DNA of 64,000 bases from Tenacibaculum sp. 190130A14a (lineage in GTDB: Bacteria > Bacteroidota > Bacteroidia > Flavobacteriales > Flavobacteriaceae): NCBI RefSeq assembly GCF_964048965.1, contig NZ_OZ040189.1:2170001-2234000 (forward strand), given 5' to 3'. Position 1 is the first letter of the stretch. Every line of letters starts with the position of its first letter. Under the pieces are notes generated by a model. The model was not told the origin of the DNA, searched no databases, and saw only the letters and a program-made list of their open reading frames with translations. Shown in pieces: positions 34,269 through 43,975 of this stretch. Position numbers and translations under genes: made by a program.

Positions 34269-35015
34269 CTAGGTTAACATACCTCCATCTACTGATAAAG
34301 TTTGCCCAGTGATATAAGAACTCATATCAGATGCTAAGAATACACAAGCATCAGCAATGTCTTTTGGAGAACCTCCTCTTTTTAAAGGAATTTCATTCCT
34401 CCATCCCTCTACAACTTTTTCATCCAATTTAGCAGTCATCTCAGTCTCAATAAAACCTGGAGCAACCACGTTACTACGAATATTACGAGAACCTAATTCT
34501 AATGCAACCGATTTAGAAAAACCTAAAATACCTGCTTTTGAAGCTGCATAGTTTGCTTGACCCGCATTTCCTTTTAACCCAACAACAGAACTCATATTGA
34601 TAATAGATCCTGCACGTTGCTTCATCATTGGACGAATAACTGCTTTTGTTAAATTAAAAACAGATTTTAAGTTTACTTCAATTACTTTATCAAAATCATC
34701 TTCAGAAATACGCATCAACAAATTATCTTTTGTTATACCTGCATTATTCACTAAGACATCAATCGTTCCAAATTCTTCTAAAACATTCTTTGCCAATTCT
34801 TGTGCTGCATCAAATTCAGCTGCATTTGATTGGTATCCTTTTGCATTTACTCCTAATTCTTTCAATTCATTTTCTAAAGCAGTAGCAGCATCTACTGAAG
34901 AATTAAATGTAAAAGCTACATTAGCTCCTTGTTTAGCAAACTCTAAAGCAATTCCTCTACCGATTCCTCTTGTAGCACCTGTGATAATTGCTGTTTTATT
35001 TTCTAAAAGTTTCAT
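34269..35015 (-). CDS. fabG: 3-oxoacyl-ACP reductase
   Basis: Short-chain dehydrogenase of 248 residues that reduces 3-oxoacyl-ACP with NADPH in fatty acid elongation. Cofactor motif GATRGIGRGIA (residues 12-22), NNAG, catalytic Ser in INMSSVVGLKGN, and the YAASKAGILGFSKS motif with Tyr and Lys are present; the C-terminus is the FabG-typical ITGQTLSVDGGM. The length is standard. Expressed alone, from a TATATTTG -7 box, between two terminators. Confidence 0.94.
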   Translation of the reverse strand: MKLLENKTAIITGATRGIGRGIALEFAKQGANVAFTFNSSVDAATALENELKELGVNAKGYQSNAAEFDAAQELAKNVLEEFGTIDVLVNNAGITKDNLLMRISEDDFDKVIEVNLKSVFNLTKAVIRPMMKQRAGSIINMSSVVGLKGNAGQANYAASKAGILGFSKSVALELGSRNIRSNVVAPGFIETEMTAKLDEKVVEGWRNEIPLKRGGSPKDIADACVFLASDMSSYITGQTLSVDGGMLT

Positions 35016-35036
35016 TTATTAGTTGTTTTAATGGTT

Positions 35037-35044
35037 CAAATATA
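35037..35044 (-). promoter_or_regulatory. -7 promoter element of fabG
   Basis: Minus strand TATATTTG, an exact TAnnTTTG match, 21 bases upstream of the start codon. Confidence 0.6.
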
Positions 35045-35081
35045 AAAAGAAAATCCTGCTTAAAAAGATTAAGCAGGATTT
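35045..35081 (-). terminator. Terminator of the M16 peptidase gene
   Basis: AAATCCTGCTTAA and TTAAGCAGGATTT are perfect 13-base arms; reading on the minus strand a T-rich tail follows. It starts about 20 bases past the peptidase stop. Confidence 0.88.
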
Positions 35082-35101
35082 ATATTACGATAAATACTAT
35101 T

Positions 35102-38077
35102 TTAAGATTTTATCTTCTTTTCATTTACATAATTAAATAAGTAGTCTACATCTAACTCTTTGATCTTACCTAATTTTTGTAATGATTTTACGTCTAAATC
35201 TTTCTTGTTTCCAATTACCATTACGTTATATGACTCTCCTTTAACATTTTTGTCAAAGAATGACTTTAAATCTTCCATAGTCATATTTTTAATAGTATTG
35301 TACATTTGCTCTCTATTATCATTATCAATACCTAGTTTCTTTAGTCTCTCATATGACCAGAAAATACTAGATTTTGTAATTCTTTGTGCTGCTAATTTTT
35401 TCAAAGTAGCATTTTTTGCTGCATTAAATTGCTTTTCAGCTTCAGGCATATTATTCATTAAATCCATCATCGCATCTACTGCTTGTGATAATTTATTTGC
35501 CTGTGTACCAACATACGCCAATACATAATTAGGATCCTCTTTTTTACTTGCATTACTATATGATGCAAATGCAGAATAAGCTAAAGATTTACTTTCTCTA
35601 ATTTCTTGGAAAACAATTGATGATAATCCGCTACCAAAATAAGTATTAAACAACGTTGAAGCTGCTAAGTTCTCTGCTTTAAATGGCTCTCCTTTTGCTA
35701 AAAAGATCATTTCTGTTTGAACCATATCATAATCAGTATAGAATACATTCCCTCCAGTTTCAGTTTCTGTATATTTCTTTGCTTCAGGATACTCTTTTAA
35801 CTCTCCATAAATTTTATGATGATCATTTAAAGCAGCTACTGCAGCATCAATATCTTTACCATAATAGAAAATACGTTGTTTATAGTTTTTCATTCCCTTA
35901 ATGACATTTACTAAATCTTCTGGGTTAATTTCTTTTAACTCATCAATTTGCATAATATCTCTTAAACGAGAATCTTCTCCATATTTTCCGTAGCTATATA
36001 ATCCACTCCAAAGAATATTACCTTTTTGAGTTTTTCCATCTAAACGACCTTTGTAAATCTTTTCAACATATTTATCATATGCACCTTGATCAGCTTTTGC
36101 ATTATCCCATAAATGCTCTAATAATTCGAGTCCTTTAGGTAAATTCTCTTTTAATCCTCTTAAACCAACATAGGTTTTGTCATTTTGAGCACTTACATAA
36201 TAGTCTACTCCTAATTTATAAAACTCTTTTTTGATTTCTTCAGCTGTATATTTCACTGTTCCTAAATACTCTAAATAACCTGCAGCTAAACTTAACTTTT
36301 TATCATTGTCTTTCCCCATATCAAAGATGATATTTAAGTCAAACAAATCATTATTTTCATTTAATACATAAGAAACATTAATATCGTTTGCTGTTTTAGT
36401 TTCTTTTATTGCAGTCTTATAATCAACAAACTTAGGTTGCAAAGCTTCTGATTTTACTTTGTTAAACTCTTTTAAATAATCAGAACTCTTATCTCTATTT
36501 AATTTAACAGGGGTAATACCAGGGTTCTGAACTTTAACAATATTCTTATCTTCTCCTTTACGTTTGTAAGTAACTACATAATTATCTTTATAAAAATTGT
36601 TTGCAAAATCAACCAATTCTTTTTTAGAAATATTCTTTAAATCATCTAAGAATTTAACTTTATCCTCCCAATTTTCATTATGAATAAAAGCGTTATAGTA
36701 TGCACTTGCTAAAGCGGTATTGTTTTCATATTGACGAGTTTGACTCAATTTTAAATCATTAACAACAGCTTCTATCATCCATTCTTCAAACTCTCCTTTC
36801 TTTAATTTTTCAATTTGCTCTAATAATAAGTCTTTTACTTCATCTAATGATTGCCCAGATTTTGGTCTACCGGTAAAAGTATGGTAACCATAGTCATTAT
36901 TAAAACTAGGATAACAACTCGCACGTTGTACTACTTGTTTTTGATTTAAGTTTAAATCTATCAAACCAGCATTTCCATTTGCCATAATCATATCGCAAAG
37001 TGTAACTAATTTTTCTTCATCAGTCTTTACCCCTTTTGATCTATACGCAATAGAAATAGATTCAGAAGTAGGACCAAAAACTTCTTTTATTACTGGTTTA
37101 GTTAATGGCTCTTCTTTAGGTAAAGTTGGATGTACTAATTCTTTTTTCTCAAACTTTCCAAACGTTTCATTTATCTTTTTAATAGTACTATCAAACTCTA
37201 AGTCACCTACCAATACAATTGCCATATTATTTGGAACATAATATTTATCGAAATAATTGTGGATATCAACCATTGAAGGATTTTTCAAGTGTTCTCCAGT
37301 ACCAATCGTAGATTGTTGACCATATGGGTGCTTTGGAAATAAACCATCTAATGAAGCAAAATAAACCTTCCAACCATCATTATCTTGTCCTCTGTTAAAT
37401 TCTTCAAAAACTGCTTCTAATTCTGTGTGAAACAAACGTAACACTAAAGTACTAAAACGCTCAGATTCTAAATCCAACCATTTATTCAATTCATTTGCTG
37501 GTATTTTATTGTAATAAATAGTTTCTTCAAATGAAGTATGTGCATTAGTTTCTTCGGCACCTAAAGATGCCGTCATTTTATCATACTCATTTGCTACAGA
37601 ATAATTAGAAGCTTCTAAAGAAACCTTATCAATTTCTTTATAAATAGCTTTTTTCTTTTCTGCATCTGTTTCTGTTCTATGCTCTTCATAAAGCTTAGAT
37701 ATTTTATTCAAATACTCTTTTTCTTTTTCCCAATCAACGGTTCCAAATTTATGCGTTCCTTTGAATAGCATATGCTCTAAATAATGCGCTAATCCAGTAG
37801 ATTCTTTTGGGTCATAATTAGAACCTGCTCTTACAGCAATATAGGTTTGAATTTTAGGTTCATCAGTGTTTTTACTCAAGTAAACCTTTAATCCATTTTC
37901 TAAGGTATACAAACGCAGTCCTGTTGGATCGTTAGTTACAGTTTCATATTTAAAACCGGTAGCATCGGTATGCTGTTCAGTTTTAATTTTTGCTGCTGTT
38001 TGATTAGTTTGTTTACAACTAGTAAACAAAAGTGCTCCAATCAAAACAACACTAAGAATTTGGTTAATTCTTTTCAT
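35102..38077 (-). CDS. M16-family zinc metallopeptidase lipoprotein
   Basis: A 991-residue lipoprotein (LLFTSC lipobox, Cys near residue 20). The inverted zinc motif HYLEH is in the STGLAHYLEHMLFKGT segment near residue 82, and the third ligand is the Glu in TELEAVFEEFNRGQDN about 135 residues later. The second, inactive-type M16 half follows from about residue 530. M16 enzymes (pitrilysin/insulinase type) degrade peptides in a closed chamber; in Bacteroidota many are periplasmic lipoproteins. Monocistronic, with terminators on both sides. Confidence 0.93.
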   Translation of the reverse strand: MKRINQILSVVLIGALLFTSCKQTNQTAAKIKTEQHTDATGFKYETVTNDPTGLRLYTLENGLKVYLSKNTDEPKIQTYIAVRAGSNYDPKESTGLAHYLEHMLFKGTHKFGTVDWEKEKEYLNKISKLYEEHRTETDAEKKKAIYKEIDKVSLEASNYSVANEYDKMTASLGAEETNAHTSFEETIYYNKIPANELNKWLDLESERFSTLVLRLFHTELEAVFEEFNRGQDNDGWKVYFASLDGLFPKHPYGQQSTIGTGEHLKNPSMVDIHNYFDKYYVPNNMAIVLVGDLEFDSTIKKINETFGKFEKKELVHPTLPKEEPLTKPVIKEVFGPTSESISIAYRSKGVKTDEEKLVTLCDMIMANGNAGLIDLNLNQKQVVQRASCYPSFNNDYGYHTFTGRPKSGQSLDEVKDLLLEQIEKLKKGEFEEWMIEAVVNDLKLSQTRQYENNTALASAYYNAFIHNENWEDKVKFLDDLKNISKKELVDFANNFYKDNYVVTYKRKGEDKNIVKVQNPGITPVKLNRDKSSDYLKEFNKVKSEALQPKFVDYKTAIKETKTANDINVSYVLNENNDLFDLNIIFDMGKDNDKKLSLAAGYLEYLGTVKYTAEEIKKEFYKLGVDYYVSAQNDKTYVGLRGLKENLPKGLELLEHLWDNAKADQGAYDKYVEKIYKGRLDGKTQKGNILWSGLYSYGKYGEDSRLRDIMQIDELKEINPEDLVNVIKGMKNYKQRIFYYGKDIDAAVAALNDHHKIYGELKEYPEAKKYTETETGGNVFYTDYDMVQTEMIFLAKGEPFKAENLAASTLFNTYFGSGLSSIVFQEIRESKSLAYSAFASYSNASKKEDPNYVLAYVGTQANKLSQAVDAMMDLMNNMPEAEKQFNAAKNATLKKLAAQRITKSSIFWSYERLKKLGIDNDNREQMYNTIKNMTMEDLKSFFDKNVKGESYNVMVIGNKKDLDVKSLQKLGKIKELDVDYLFNYVNEKKIKS

Positions 38078-38105
38078 CTAATTTTTGTATTTAATTAAGT
38101 TGATA

Positions 38106-38142
38106 TAAAAAATCCGATGCTATAGATATAGCATCGGATTTA
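38106..38142 (-). terminator. Terminator of sucD
   Basis: AAATCCGATGCTATA and TATAGCATCGGATTT with a two-base loop; on the minus strand a T-run follows. Confidence 0.88.
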
Positions 38143-38174
38143 AAAACGTTCTTTTTTTATTAATATTTTAGCAA

Positions 38175-39050
38175 TTATGCTAAAACCTTAGCTACCATTT
38201 CTCCAATCTTAGCAGGAGACTCAACTACATGAATTCCGTTTTCAGCTAAAATTTTCATTTTTGCTTGTGCAGTATCATCAGCTCCACCTACAATAGCACC
38301 TGCGTGTCCCATTGTTCTACCAGCTGGTGCAGTTTGTCCTGCAATAAATCCAACAACTGGCTTACGATTACCATCAGCTTTAATCCAACGAGCAGCTTCA
38401 GCTTCTAATTGACCTCCGATTTCTCCAATCATTACGATTGCATCTGTCTCTTCATCATTCATTAATAATTCTACAGCCTCTTTAGTAGTTGTTCCAATAA
38501 TTGGATCTCCACCAATACCAATAGCAGTAGTAATTCCGTAACCTTGTTTTACAACTTGGTCAGCTGCTTCATAAGTTAAAGTACCTGATTTAGATACAAT
38601 ACCTACTCTACCCTTTTTGAAGATAAACCCTGGCATAATACCAACTTTAGCTTCTTCTGGAGTAATTACTCCTGGACAGTTAGGTCCTACTAAAGTACAA
38701 TCTTCTTTAGCATCAATATAAGCCTTTACCTTAGTCATGTCAGCTACAGGAATTCCTTCTGTAATACAAATGATTACCTTGATTCCTGCTTCTGCAGATT
38801 CCATAATTGCGTCAGCAGCAAATGCTGGTGGTACAAAAATAATTGAAGTATCAGCTTCTGCCTTTTCTACAGCTTCAGCTACTGTATTAAATACAGGCTT
38901 TCCTAAATGCTCTTGTCCTCCTTTTCCTGGAGTTACACCTCCAACAACATTGGTTCCGTAGTCGATCATTTGACCAGCGTGAAAAGTACCTTCACTACCA
39001 GTAAAACCTTGTACAATAATTTTCGAATCTTTATTTACTAAAACACTCAT
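38175..39050 (-). CDS. sucD: Succinyl-CoA ligase, alpha subunit
   Basis: A 291-residue subunit that, with SucC, converts succinyl-CoA to succinate in the citric acid cycle with ATP or GTP formation. CoA-binding domain: [20 protein letters not shown] at the N-terminus. The phosphohistidine loop [10 protein letters not shown] is near residue 245, and the ligase domain contains [11 protein letters not shown] and [10 protein letters not shown]. The beta subunit gene is not in the window. It has its own promoter and terminator and a 75-base gap to the lpxD-like gene. Confidence 0.96.
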   Translation of the reverse strand: MSVLVNKDSKIIVQGFTGSEGTFHAGQMIDYGTNVVGGVTPGKGGQEHLGKPVFNTVAEAVEKAEADTSIIFVPPAFAADAIMESAEAGIKVIICITEGIPVADMTKVKAYIDAKEDCTLVGPNCPGVITPEEAKVGIMPGFIFKKGRVGIVSKSGTLTYEAADQVVKQGYGITTAIGIGGDPIIGTTTKEAVELLMNDEETDAIVMIGEIGGQLEAEAARWIKADGNRKPVVGFIAGQTAPAGRTMGHAGAIVGGADDTAQAKMKILAENGIHVVESPAKIGEMVAKVLA

Positions 39051-39083
39051 TGGTTTATTTTTTACTTATTTTTTTAAGACAGA

Positions 39084-39091
39084 CAAAAATA
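39084..39091 (-). promoter_or_regulatory. -7 promoter element of sucD
   Basis: Minus strand TATTTTTG, a TAnnTTTG match 33 bases upstream of the ATG. Confidence 0.5.
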
Positions 39092-39125
39092 ACTTTTTAA
39101 TTGAGTTTTCACAATTAATTTTACG

Positions 39126-40046
39126 TTACTTTTTATCTGGATTTGTTACATTTTTTAAATAGATAACTTCACGCAAGGTTTGACGATATTCTCGCTGTGG
39201 TGTACCGAAGTAAATTCCTTTTTTCAAAGACTTCGTCACTCCTGTTTGCGCCATCAATACCGTTCCTTTTTCTATAGTTAATCCGCTGATAATTCCCACT
39301 TGCCCCCAAATAGTTACTTCATCTTCAATGACTGTACAACCAGCAATACCAGTTTGAGCAGCGATCAAACATTTTTTACCGATCATGGTATCATGTCCGA
39401 TATGTACTTGGTTATCTATCTTAGATCCTGCTCCGATAGTGGTATCTCCTGTAACTCCTCTATCTATAGTACACGAAGCTCCTAAATCAACATTATTTTC
39501 AATCACTACTCTACCACCAGAAATCAACTTATCAAAACCTTCAGGTCTATTTTTATAATAGAAAGCATCTCCTCCAATTACTGTATTGGCATGTATGGTA
39601 ACGTTGTCTCCAATTATACAATTATTATTGATCGTTACGTTTGGGTGAATTAAACAATTCTTACCAATCATTACATTCTCTCCAATAAAAACATTGGGTT
39701 GTACAATGGTATCAGCTCCGATGATAGCAGAATCTGCTATACTACTTTTTGAAGCTATGAAAGGATTAAAGTGTTTTGTTAATTTATTAAAATCACGAAA
39801 AGGATCATCAGAAATAAGTAATGACTTTCCTTCAGGGCAATCAACTTTTTTATTAATTAGTACAGTTGTTGCTGCAGAGTTTAAGGCTTTATCGTAATAT
39901 TTAGGATGGTCTACAAAAACAATATCTCCTTTTTCAACCACATGAATTTCATTAATTCCAGTGATAGGAAAGTCTTTATCTCCTACAAACTCTACCTCCA
40001 ATAGAGAAGCTATTTGTGCTAATGTTTGTTGCTCTTTAAATTTCAT
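39126..40046 (-). CDS. LpxD-like UDP-3-O-acylglucosamine N-acyltransferase (second copy)
   Basis: A 306-residue protein with the LpxD N-terminal domain ([23 protein letters not shown]) followed by a left-handed beta-helix made of hexapeptide repeats ([29 protein letters not shown] onward, with HDTMIGKKC and AAQTGIAG near the active site). It is a paralogue of the lpxD at 42877-43917 and shares its [21 protein letters not shown] style motif. Known flavobacterial genomes carry such a second copy near efp. Whether it acts on the same substrate is unknown. Start at 40046 because the longer frame reads through the efp terminator. Confidence 0.85.
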   Translation of the reverse strand: MKFKEQQTLAQIASLLEVEFVGDKDFPITGINEIHVVEKGDIVFVDHPKYYDKALNSAATTVLINKKVDCPEGKSLLISDDPFRDFNKLTKHFNPFIASKSSIADSAIIGADTIVQPNVFIGENVMIGKNCLIHPNVTINNNCIIGDNVTIHANTVIGGDAFYYKNRPEGFDKLISGGRVVIENNVDLGASCTIDRGVTGDTTIGAGSKIDNQVHIGHDTMIGKKCLIAAQTGIAGCTVIEDEVTIWGQVGIISGLTIEKGTVLMAQTGVTKSLKKGIYFGTPQREYRQTLREVIYLKNVTNPDKK

Positions 40047-40050
40047 ATAA

Positions 40051-40076
40051 AAGAAAAATCCCGCATTAGCGGGAAT
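40051..40076 (-). terminator. Terminator of efp
   Basis: On the minus strand ATTCCCGC, loop TAAT, GCGGGAT then TTTTTCTTTT. It starts six bases after the efp stop and lies five bases in front of the next start codon. Confidence 0.85.
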
Positions 40077-40081
40077 CAAAT

Positions 40082-40648
40082 TTATTCTTTGATACGTTCA
40101 GAATATGCTCCTTTCTCAGTATCTATTTTAATCTTATCTCCTTCATTAATAAATAAAGGTACATTTACTCTTGCTCCAGTTTCAACAGTTGCTGGCTTTG
40201 TAGCGTTGGTTGCTGTATTTCCTTTTACTCCTGGCTCGGTATGAGTTACCTCTAAAATTACATGCGATGGCATTTCAACAGATAAAGGTAAACTATCTTC
40301 TGTATTGATTAAAATTGTAACAACCTCTCCTTCTTTCATAAACTCAGATCCGTCAACCACTTTTCTCTGTAAAGTAATTTGGTTATAATCATCTGTATTC
40401 ATGAAATGTAAATCATCTCCTTCTGCATATAAATACTGAAACTTATGAGTTTCTACTCGTACATCTTCTATTTTATGTCCAGCAGAGAATGTATTATCTA
40501 TAACTTTTCCAGTAGTTACACTTTTTAATTTAGTTCTTACAAAAGCTGGTCCTTTTCCAGGCTTCACGTGTAAAAATTCAATAATTTTAAAAATATCGTG
40601 ATTGTACTTAATACATAATCCTTTTTTAATATCTGATGTTGTTGCCAT
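40082..40648 (-). CDS. efp: Elongation factor P
   Basis: A 188-residue translation factor that relieves ribosome stalling at polyproline. Three domains are visible: the KOW-like N-terminal domain ([37 protein letters not shown]) with the PGKGPA loop whose Lys is the usual modification site, and two OB domains ([37 protein letters not shown]). The length is normal. It sits between lpxA and the second lpxD copy in the minus-strand cluster. Confidence 0.96.
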   Translation of the reverse strand: MATTSDIKKGLCIKYNHDIFKIIEFLHVKPGKGPAFVRTKLKSVTTGKVIDNTFSAGHKIEDVRVETHKFQYLYAEGDDLHFMNTDDYNQITLQRKVVDGSEFMKEGEVVTILINTEDSLPLSVEMPSHVILEVTHTEPGVKGNTATNATKPATVETGARVNVPLFINEGDKIKIDTEKGAYSERIKE

Positions 40649-40674
40649 CTTTAAAATGTTTATTTAGGTTTAAT

Positions 40675-40691
40675 TGCGTATTATTTACGCA
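40675..40691 (-). promoter_or_regulatory. Small hairpin between lpxA and efp
   Basis: TGCGTA, loop of five bases, TACGCA, within the 50-base gap. There is no T-run; it could be a weak attenuator or nothing. Confidence 0.25.
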
Positions 40692-40698
40692 CTTAAAA

Positions 40699-41484
40699 TT
40701 AATTTGATTTAAAATATCCTTTCATTATTCCTCTATGAGAGTCTTTGATAAACTGAACAATTTCATCTCTTTCTGAAGTTGCTTGCATCTCTGCCTCTAT
40801 AATATCAATTGCTTGTGTATTATTATAGTTTTTTTGGAATAATATTCTATAAATATCCTGTATTTCTCTAATTTTTTCTGTTGTGAATCCTCTTCTTCTC
40901 AACCCAACTGAATTGATTCCAACATATGATAATGGCTCTCTAGCTGCCTTTACATATGGAGGTACATCTTTACGTACTAAAGATCCTCCTGTAACAAATG
41001 CATGATTACCAACAGAAGCAAATTGATGCACCGCTACCATACCTGCCAACACTACATTATCTCCTACGTTTACATGACCTGCTAAGGTGGTATTATTTGA
41101 AAAAATACAATTATTTCCAACTCTACAATCATGTGCTATGTGTGAATATGCCATGATTAAACAGTTGTCGCCAATAATAGTTTTCATTCTATCGGAAGTA
41201 CCACGATTTATTGTAACACACTCTCTAATTGTTACATTATCACCGATTTCTGCCGTGGTATCTTCATCATTGTATTTTAAGTCTTGAGGAATAGCTGAAA
41301 TAACTGCTCCTGGAAATATCCTACAGTTTTTCCCTATTCTAGCACCTTCCATGATAGTTACATTAGAACCAATCCACGTTCCTGAACCAATTTCTACATT
41401 AGCATGTATTGTTGTAAAAGGTTCTATCACTACATTTCTAGCAATTTTAGCCTGTGGATGAACATATGCAAGTGGTTGATTCAT
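40699..41484 (-). CDS. lpxA: Acyl-ACP--UDP-N-acetylglucosamine O-acyltransferase
   Basis: A 261-residue LpxA, first step of lipid A synthesis. The left-handed beta-helix repeats fill residues 5-190 (YVHPQAKIARNVVIEPFTTI onward, with VNRGT-like TINRGTSD and MAYSHIAHDCRVGNNC, which contains the catalytic His). A C-terminal helical domain follows (EKIREIQDIYRILFQ). Gene order lpxC-fabZ then lpxA with a five-base gap supports one transcript. Confidence 0.95.
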   Translation of the reverse strand: MNQPLAYVHPQAKIARNVVIEPFTTIHANVEIGSGTWIGSNVTIMEGARIGKNCRIFPGAVISAIPQDLKYNDEDTTAEIGDNVTIRECVTINRGTSDRMKTIIGDNCLIMAYSHIAHDCRVGNNCIFSNNTTLAGHVNVGDNVVLAGMVAVHQFASVGNHAFVTGGSLVRKDVPPYVKAAREPLSYVGINSVGLRRRGFTTEKIREIQDIYRILFQKNYNNTQAIDIIEAEMQATSERDEIVQFIKDSHRGIMKGYFKSN

Positions 41485-41489
41485 AAGTT

Positions 41490-42884
41490 TTATTGTTTTA
41501 CTTTAGATATTTGAGCCATTAATTCTGCTTCACAAACTAATTTTCCATTAGCATATGCATATGCTTGCATGTGAGCAATACCTCTCCTTATCGGTGTTAT
41601 TAGTTCACTTTTAAATATTAACGTATCTCCTGGTAATACTTTTTGTTTAAACTTAACGTTATCCATTTTCATGAAATAAGTTAAATAATTTTCAGGGTCT
41701 GGAACTGTACTTAATACTAATACTCCACCACATTGTGCCATTGCTTCTACCTGTAACACTCCTGGCATTACCGGTGCACCAGGGAAATGTCCTACGAAGA
41801 AATCCTCATTCATAGTTACATTTTTCATTCCTACTACGTGTTTATCAGATAATTCGATAATCCTATCTATTAATAAAAACGGTGGTCTGTGAGGTAAAAT
41901 GTCCATGATCTTATGAATATCCATTAAAGGAGCTTCATTTAAATCATATACAGGAACATTATTCCTTTTTTCTTTCTTAATAATTTTGGCAAGCTTTTTT
42001 GCAAAAAGAGTGTTTACCAAATGTCCTGGTTTATTTGCAATAATTTTACCTCTAATTCTAGTTCCTACTAAGGCTAAATCACCAATAACATCTAACAACT
42101 TATGTCTTGCTGCTTCATTTGCCCAGTGTAACTCTAAATTATCTAAAATTCCGTTTGGTTTGATAGAAACATTATCTTTCTTAAATGCCTTCTTAAGTTT
42201 CTCTACAGTACTATCTGAAAGCTCTTTATCTACATATACAATTGCATTATTTAGATCACCTCCTTTGATAAGATCGTTTTCTAAAAGCATTTCTATTTCA
42301 TGTAAAAAACTAAACGTTCTTGCTGCAGAAATTTCCTCCTTAAATTCTGATATAGAATTTAACGTAGCGTTTTGCGTACCCAAAATTTTAGTTCCAAAAT
42401 CAACCATTGTAGTTACTTGGTACTCATCTGCTGGCATTAAGATAATCTCACTTCCAGTAGCTTCATCTTTGTAAGAAATTATTTCTTTAACAACATACTC
42501 TTCAATATCTGCTTCTTGCTCTACAATCCCTGCTTCTTCTAATGCCTTTACAAAATACTTTGAAGAACCATCCATAATTGGTGGTTCAGAAGCATTAATT
42601 TCTATTAATAAATTATCAATATTTAATCCTACAGCAGCAGCTAAAACGTGTTCGGAAGTTTGGATTTGAACTCCATTTTTCTCCATATTAGTTCCACGTT
42701 GTGTAGTGGTAACATATTCTGCTTTTGCTTCAATTATTGGTTGCCCCTCTAAGTCTACCCTTTTAAACGCAAAGCCATGATTTACTGGTGCTGGTTTAAA
42801 AGTCATTACAACCTCATTACCTGTATGCAACCCTACACCAGATAATGTAATTTCTTTTTGTATTGTCTTTTGCTTGTTACTCAT
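41490..42884 (-). CDS. Bifunctional LpxC-FabZ (UDP-3-O-acyl-GlcNAc deacetylase / 3-hydroxyacyl-ACP dehydratase)
   Basis: A 464-residue fusion. The N-terminal part (about residues 1-310) is Lpx[21 protein letters not shown] with the first zinc His, and the second zinc site [12 protein letters not shown]. The C-terminal part (about 325-460) is FabZ with the active-site motif [21 protein letters not shown] and [10 protein letters not shown]. The fusion couples lipid A commitment to fatty acid dehydration and is a lineage trait of Bacteroidota. Its ATG overlaps the lpxD stop by eight bases. Confidence 0.96.
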   Translation of the reverse strand: MSNKQKTIQKEITLSGVGLHTGNEVVMTFKPAPVNHGFAFKRVDLEGQPIIEAKAEYVTTTQRGTNMEKNGVQIQTSEHVLAAAVGLNIDNLLIEINASEPPIMDGSSKYFVKALEEAGIVEQEADIEEYVVKEIISYKDEATGSEIILMPADEYQVTTMVDFGTKILGTQNATLNSISEFKEEISAARTFSFLHEIEMLLENDLIKGGDLNNAIVYVDKELSDSTVEKLKKAFKKDNVSIKPNGILDNLELHWANEAARHKLLDVIGDLALVGTRIRGKIIANKPGHLVNTLFAKKLAKIIKKEKRNNVPVYDLNEAPLMDIHKIMDILPHRPPFLLIDRIIELSDKHVVGMKNVTMNEDFFVGHFPGAPVMPGVLQVEAMAQCGGVLVLSTVPDPENYLTYFMKMDNVKFKQKVLPGDTLIFKSELITPIRRGIAHMQAYAYANGKLVCEAELMAQISKVKQ

Positions 42885-43917
42885 TTTTTAAATTTTGAGC
42901 ATTAAATTCTTTTTCTAATTTATGCACCGTCGACGCTAACTTTGGTAAATTTTTAAAGTACACATAAGACTTGCTATAATCTGAATATCCAAATGCTGGA
43001 GAACCTTGAACCACATCATTATCTTTTAGACTCCTTCCGATTCCCGATTGTGCTTGAATTTTCACATTATTACCAATATTAATGTGTCCTACAATACCTA
43101 CTTGACCTCCAATCATACAGTTTTCTCCTACTTTTGTAGAACCTGCAACCCCTGATTGAGAAGCTATAACAGTATTTTTACCTATTTCAACGTTATGTGC
43201 TATTTGAATTTGGTTATCTAATTTAACTCCTTTTCTTATTACTGTAGATCCTAAAGTAGCCCTATCTATAGTAGAATTGGCTCCTATGTCAACATTATCT
43301 TCAATAATAACATTTCCTATTTGCGGTACTGCCTTGTATTCTCCATTTTCATCTGGAGCAAAACCAAAACCATCAGATCCTATAACAGTTCCTGAATGTA
43401 TTTTACAATCCTTACCTATGATAGTTTCTGAATATACTTTTACTCCTGCAAAAATCACCGTATTATCTCCAACAGTTACATTATCACCGATATATGAATT
43501 TGGATAAACTTTTACGTTTTCTCCTAAAACAACATTTTCACCAATGTAAGCATATGCACCAATATATTCATTTGAACCAATCTTTGCTGAATCCGCAATG
43601 AAATGAGGATGTTCTCTACCTGATTTATTGTTTTTTACCTGGTTATAAAACTCTAATAATTTAGAAAATGATTTATACGCATTTTCTACTTTAATTAGGG
43701 TTGTAGTAATTTCCTTTTCAGGTTCAAAAGATTTATTTACAATTGCAATCGATGCATTTGTATCATATATATATTGATTGTACTTAGGGTTTGATAAAAA
43801 GGTTAAAGAACCTAATTCACCTTCCTCTATTTTAGAAAGTTTGCTAACTTCAACATCAGGATTTCCTACAATCTCTCCTTCTAAAATATCTGCTATTTGT
43901 TTTGCGGTAAATTTCAT
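42877..43917 (-). CDS. lpxD: UDP-3-O-(3-hydroxyacyl)glucosamine N-acyltransferase
   Basis: A 346-residue LpxD that adds the N-linked hydroxyacyl chain in lipid A synthesis. N-terminal domain: [32 protein letters not shown]. The beta-helix runs from about residue 105 with hexapeptide repeats, [16 protein letters not shown] and [22 protein letters not shown] (His in the catalytic position). First gene of the lpxD / lpxC-fabZ / lpxA transcript. The ATG at 43917 is used instead of an in-frame TTG at 43926, since that TTG is inside the -7 box. Confidence 0.96.
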   Translation of the reverse strand: MKFTAKQIADILEGEIVGNPDVEVSKLSKIEEGELGSLTFLSNPKYNQYIYDTNASIAIVNKSFEPEKEITTTLIKVENAYKSFSKLLEFYNQVKNNKSGREHPHFIADSAKIGSNEYIGAYAYIGENVVLGENVKVYPNSYIGDNVTVGDNTVIFAGVKVYSETIIGKDCKIHSGTVIGSDGFGFAPDENGEYKAVPQIGNVIIEDNVDIGANSTIDRATLGSTVIRKGVKLDNQIQIAHNVEIGKNTVIASQSGVAGSTKVGENCMIGGQVGIVGHINIGNNVKIQAQSGIGRSLKDNDVVQGSPAFGYSDYSKSYVYFKNLPKLASTVHKLEKEFNAQNLKNE

Positions 43918-43923
43918 TAAATG

Positions 43924-43931
43924 CAAAAGTA
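43924..43931 (-). promoter_or_regulatory. -7 promoter element of the lpxD operon
   Basis: Minus strand TACTTTTG, an exact TAnnTTTG match, ending six bases before the ATG. The mRNA would have almost no leader. Confidence 0.6.
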
Positions 43932-43975
43932 ATTATTTTTTAAATATTAATCCCTTCATTGAATAAAGTTATACA

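Noticed and set aside
34597..35022. Antisense frame of 141 codons over fabG
   Set aside because: Shadow of a highly conserved gene; codon pattern follows the fabG frame.
40047..40079. Longer N-terminus for the second LpxD-like protein
   Set aside because: The extra residues are simply the efp terminator read in frame.
43918..43926. TTG start of lpxD three codons upstream
   Set aside because: The TTG is part of the -7 promoter element TACTTTTG.
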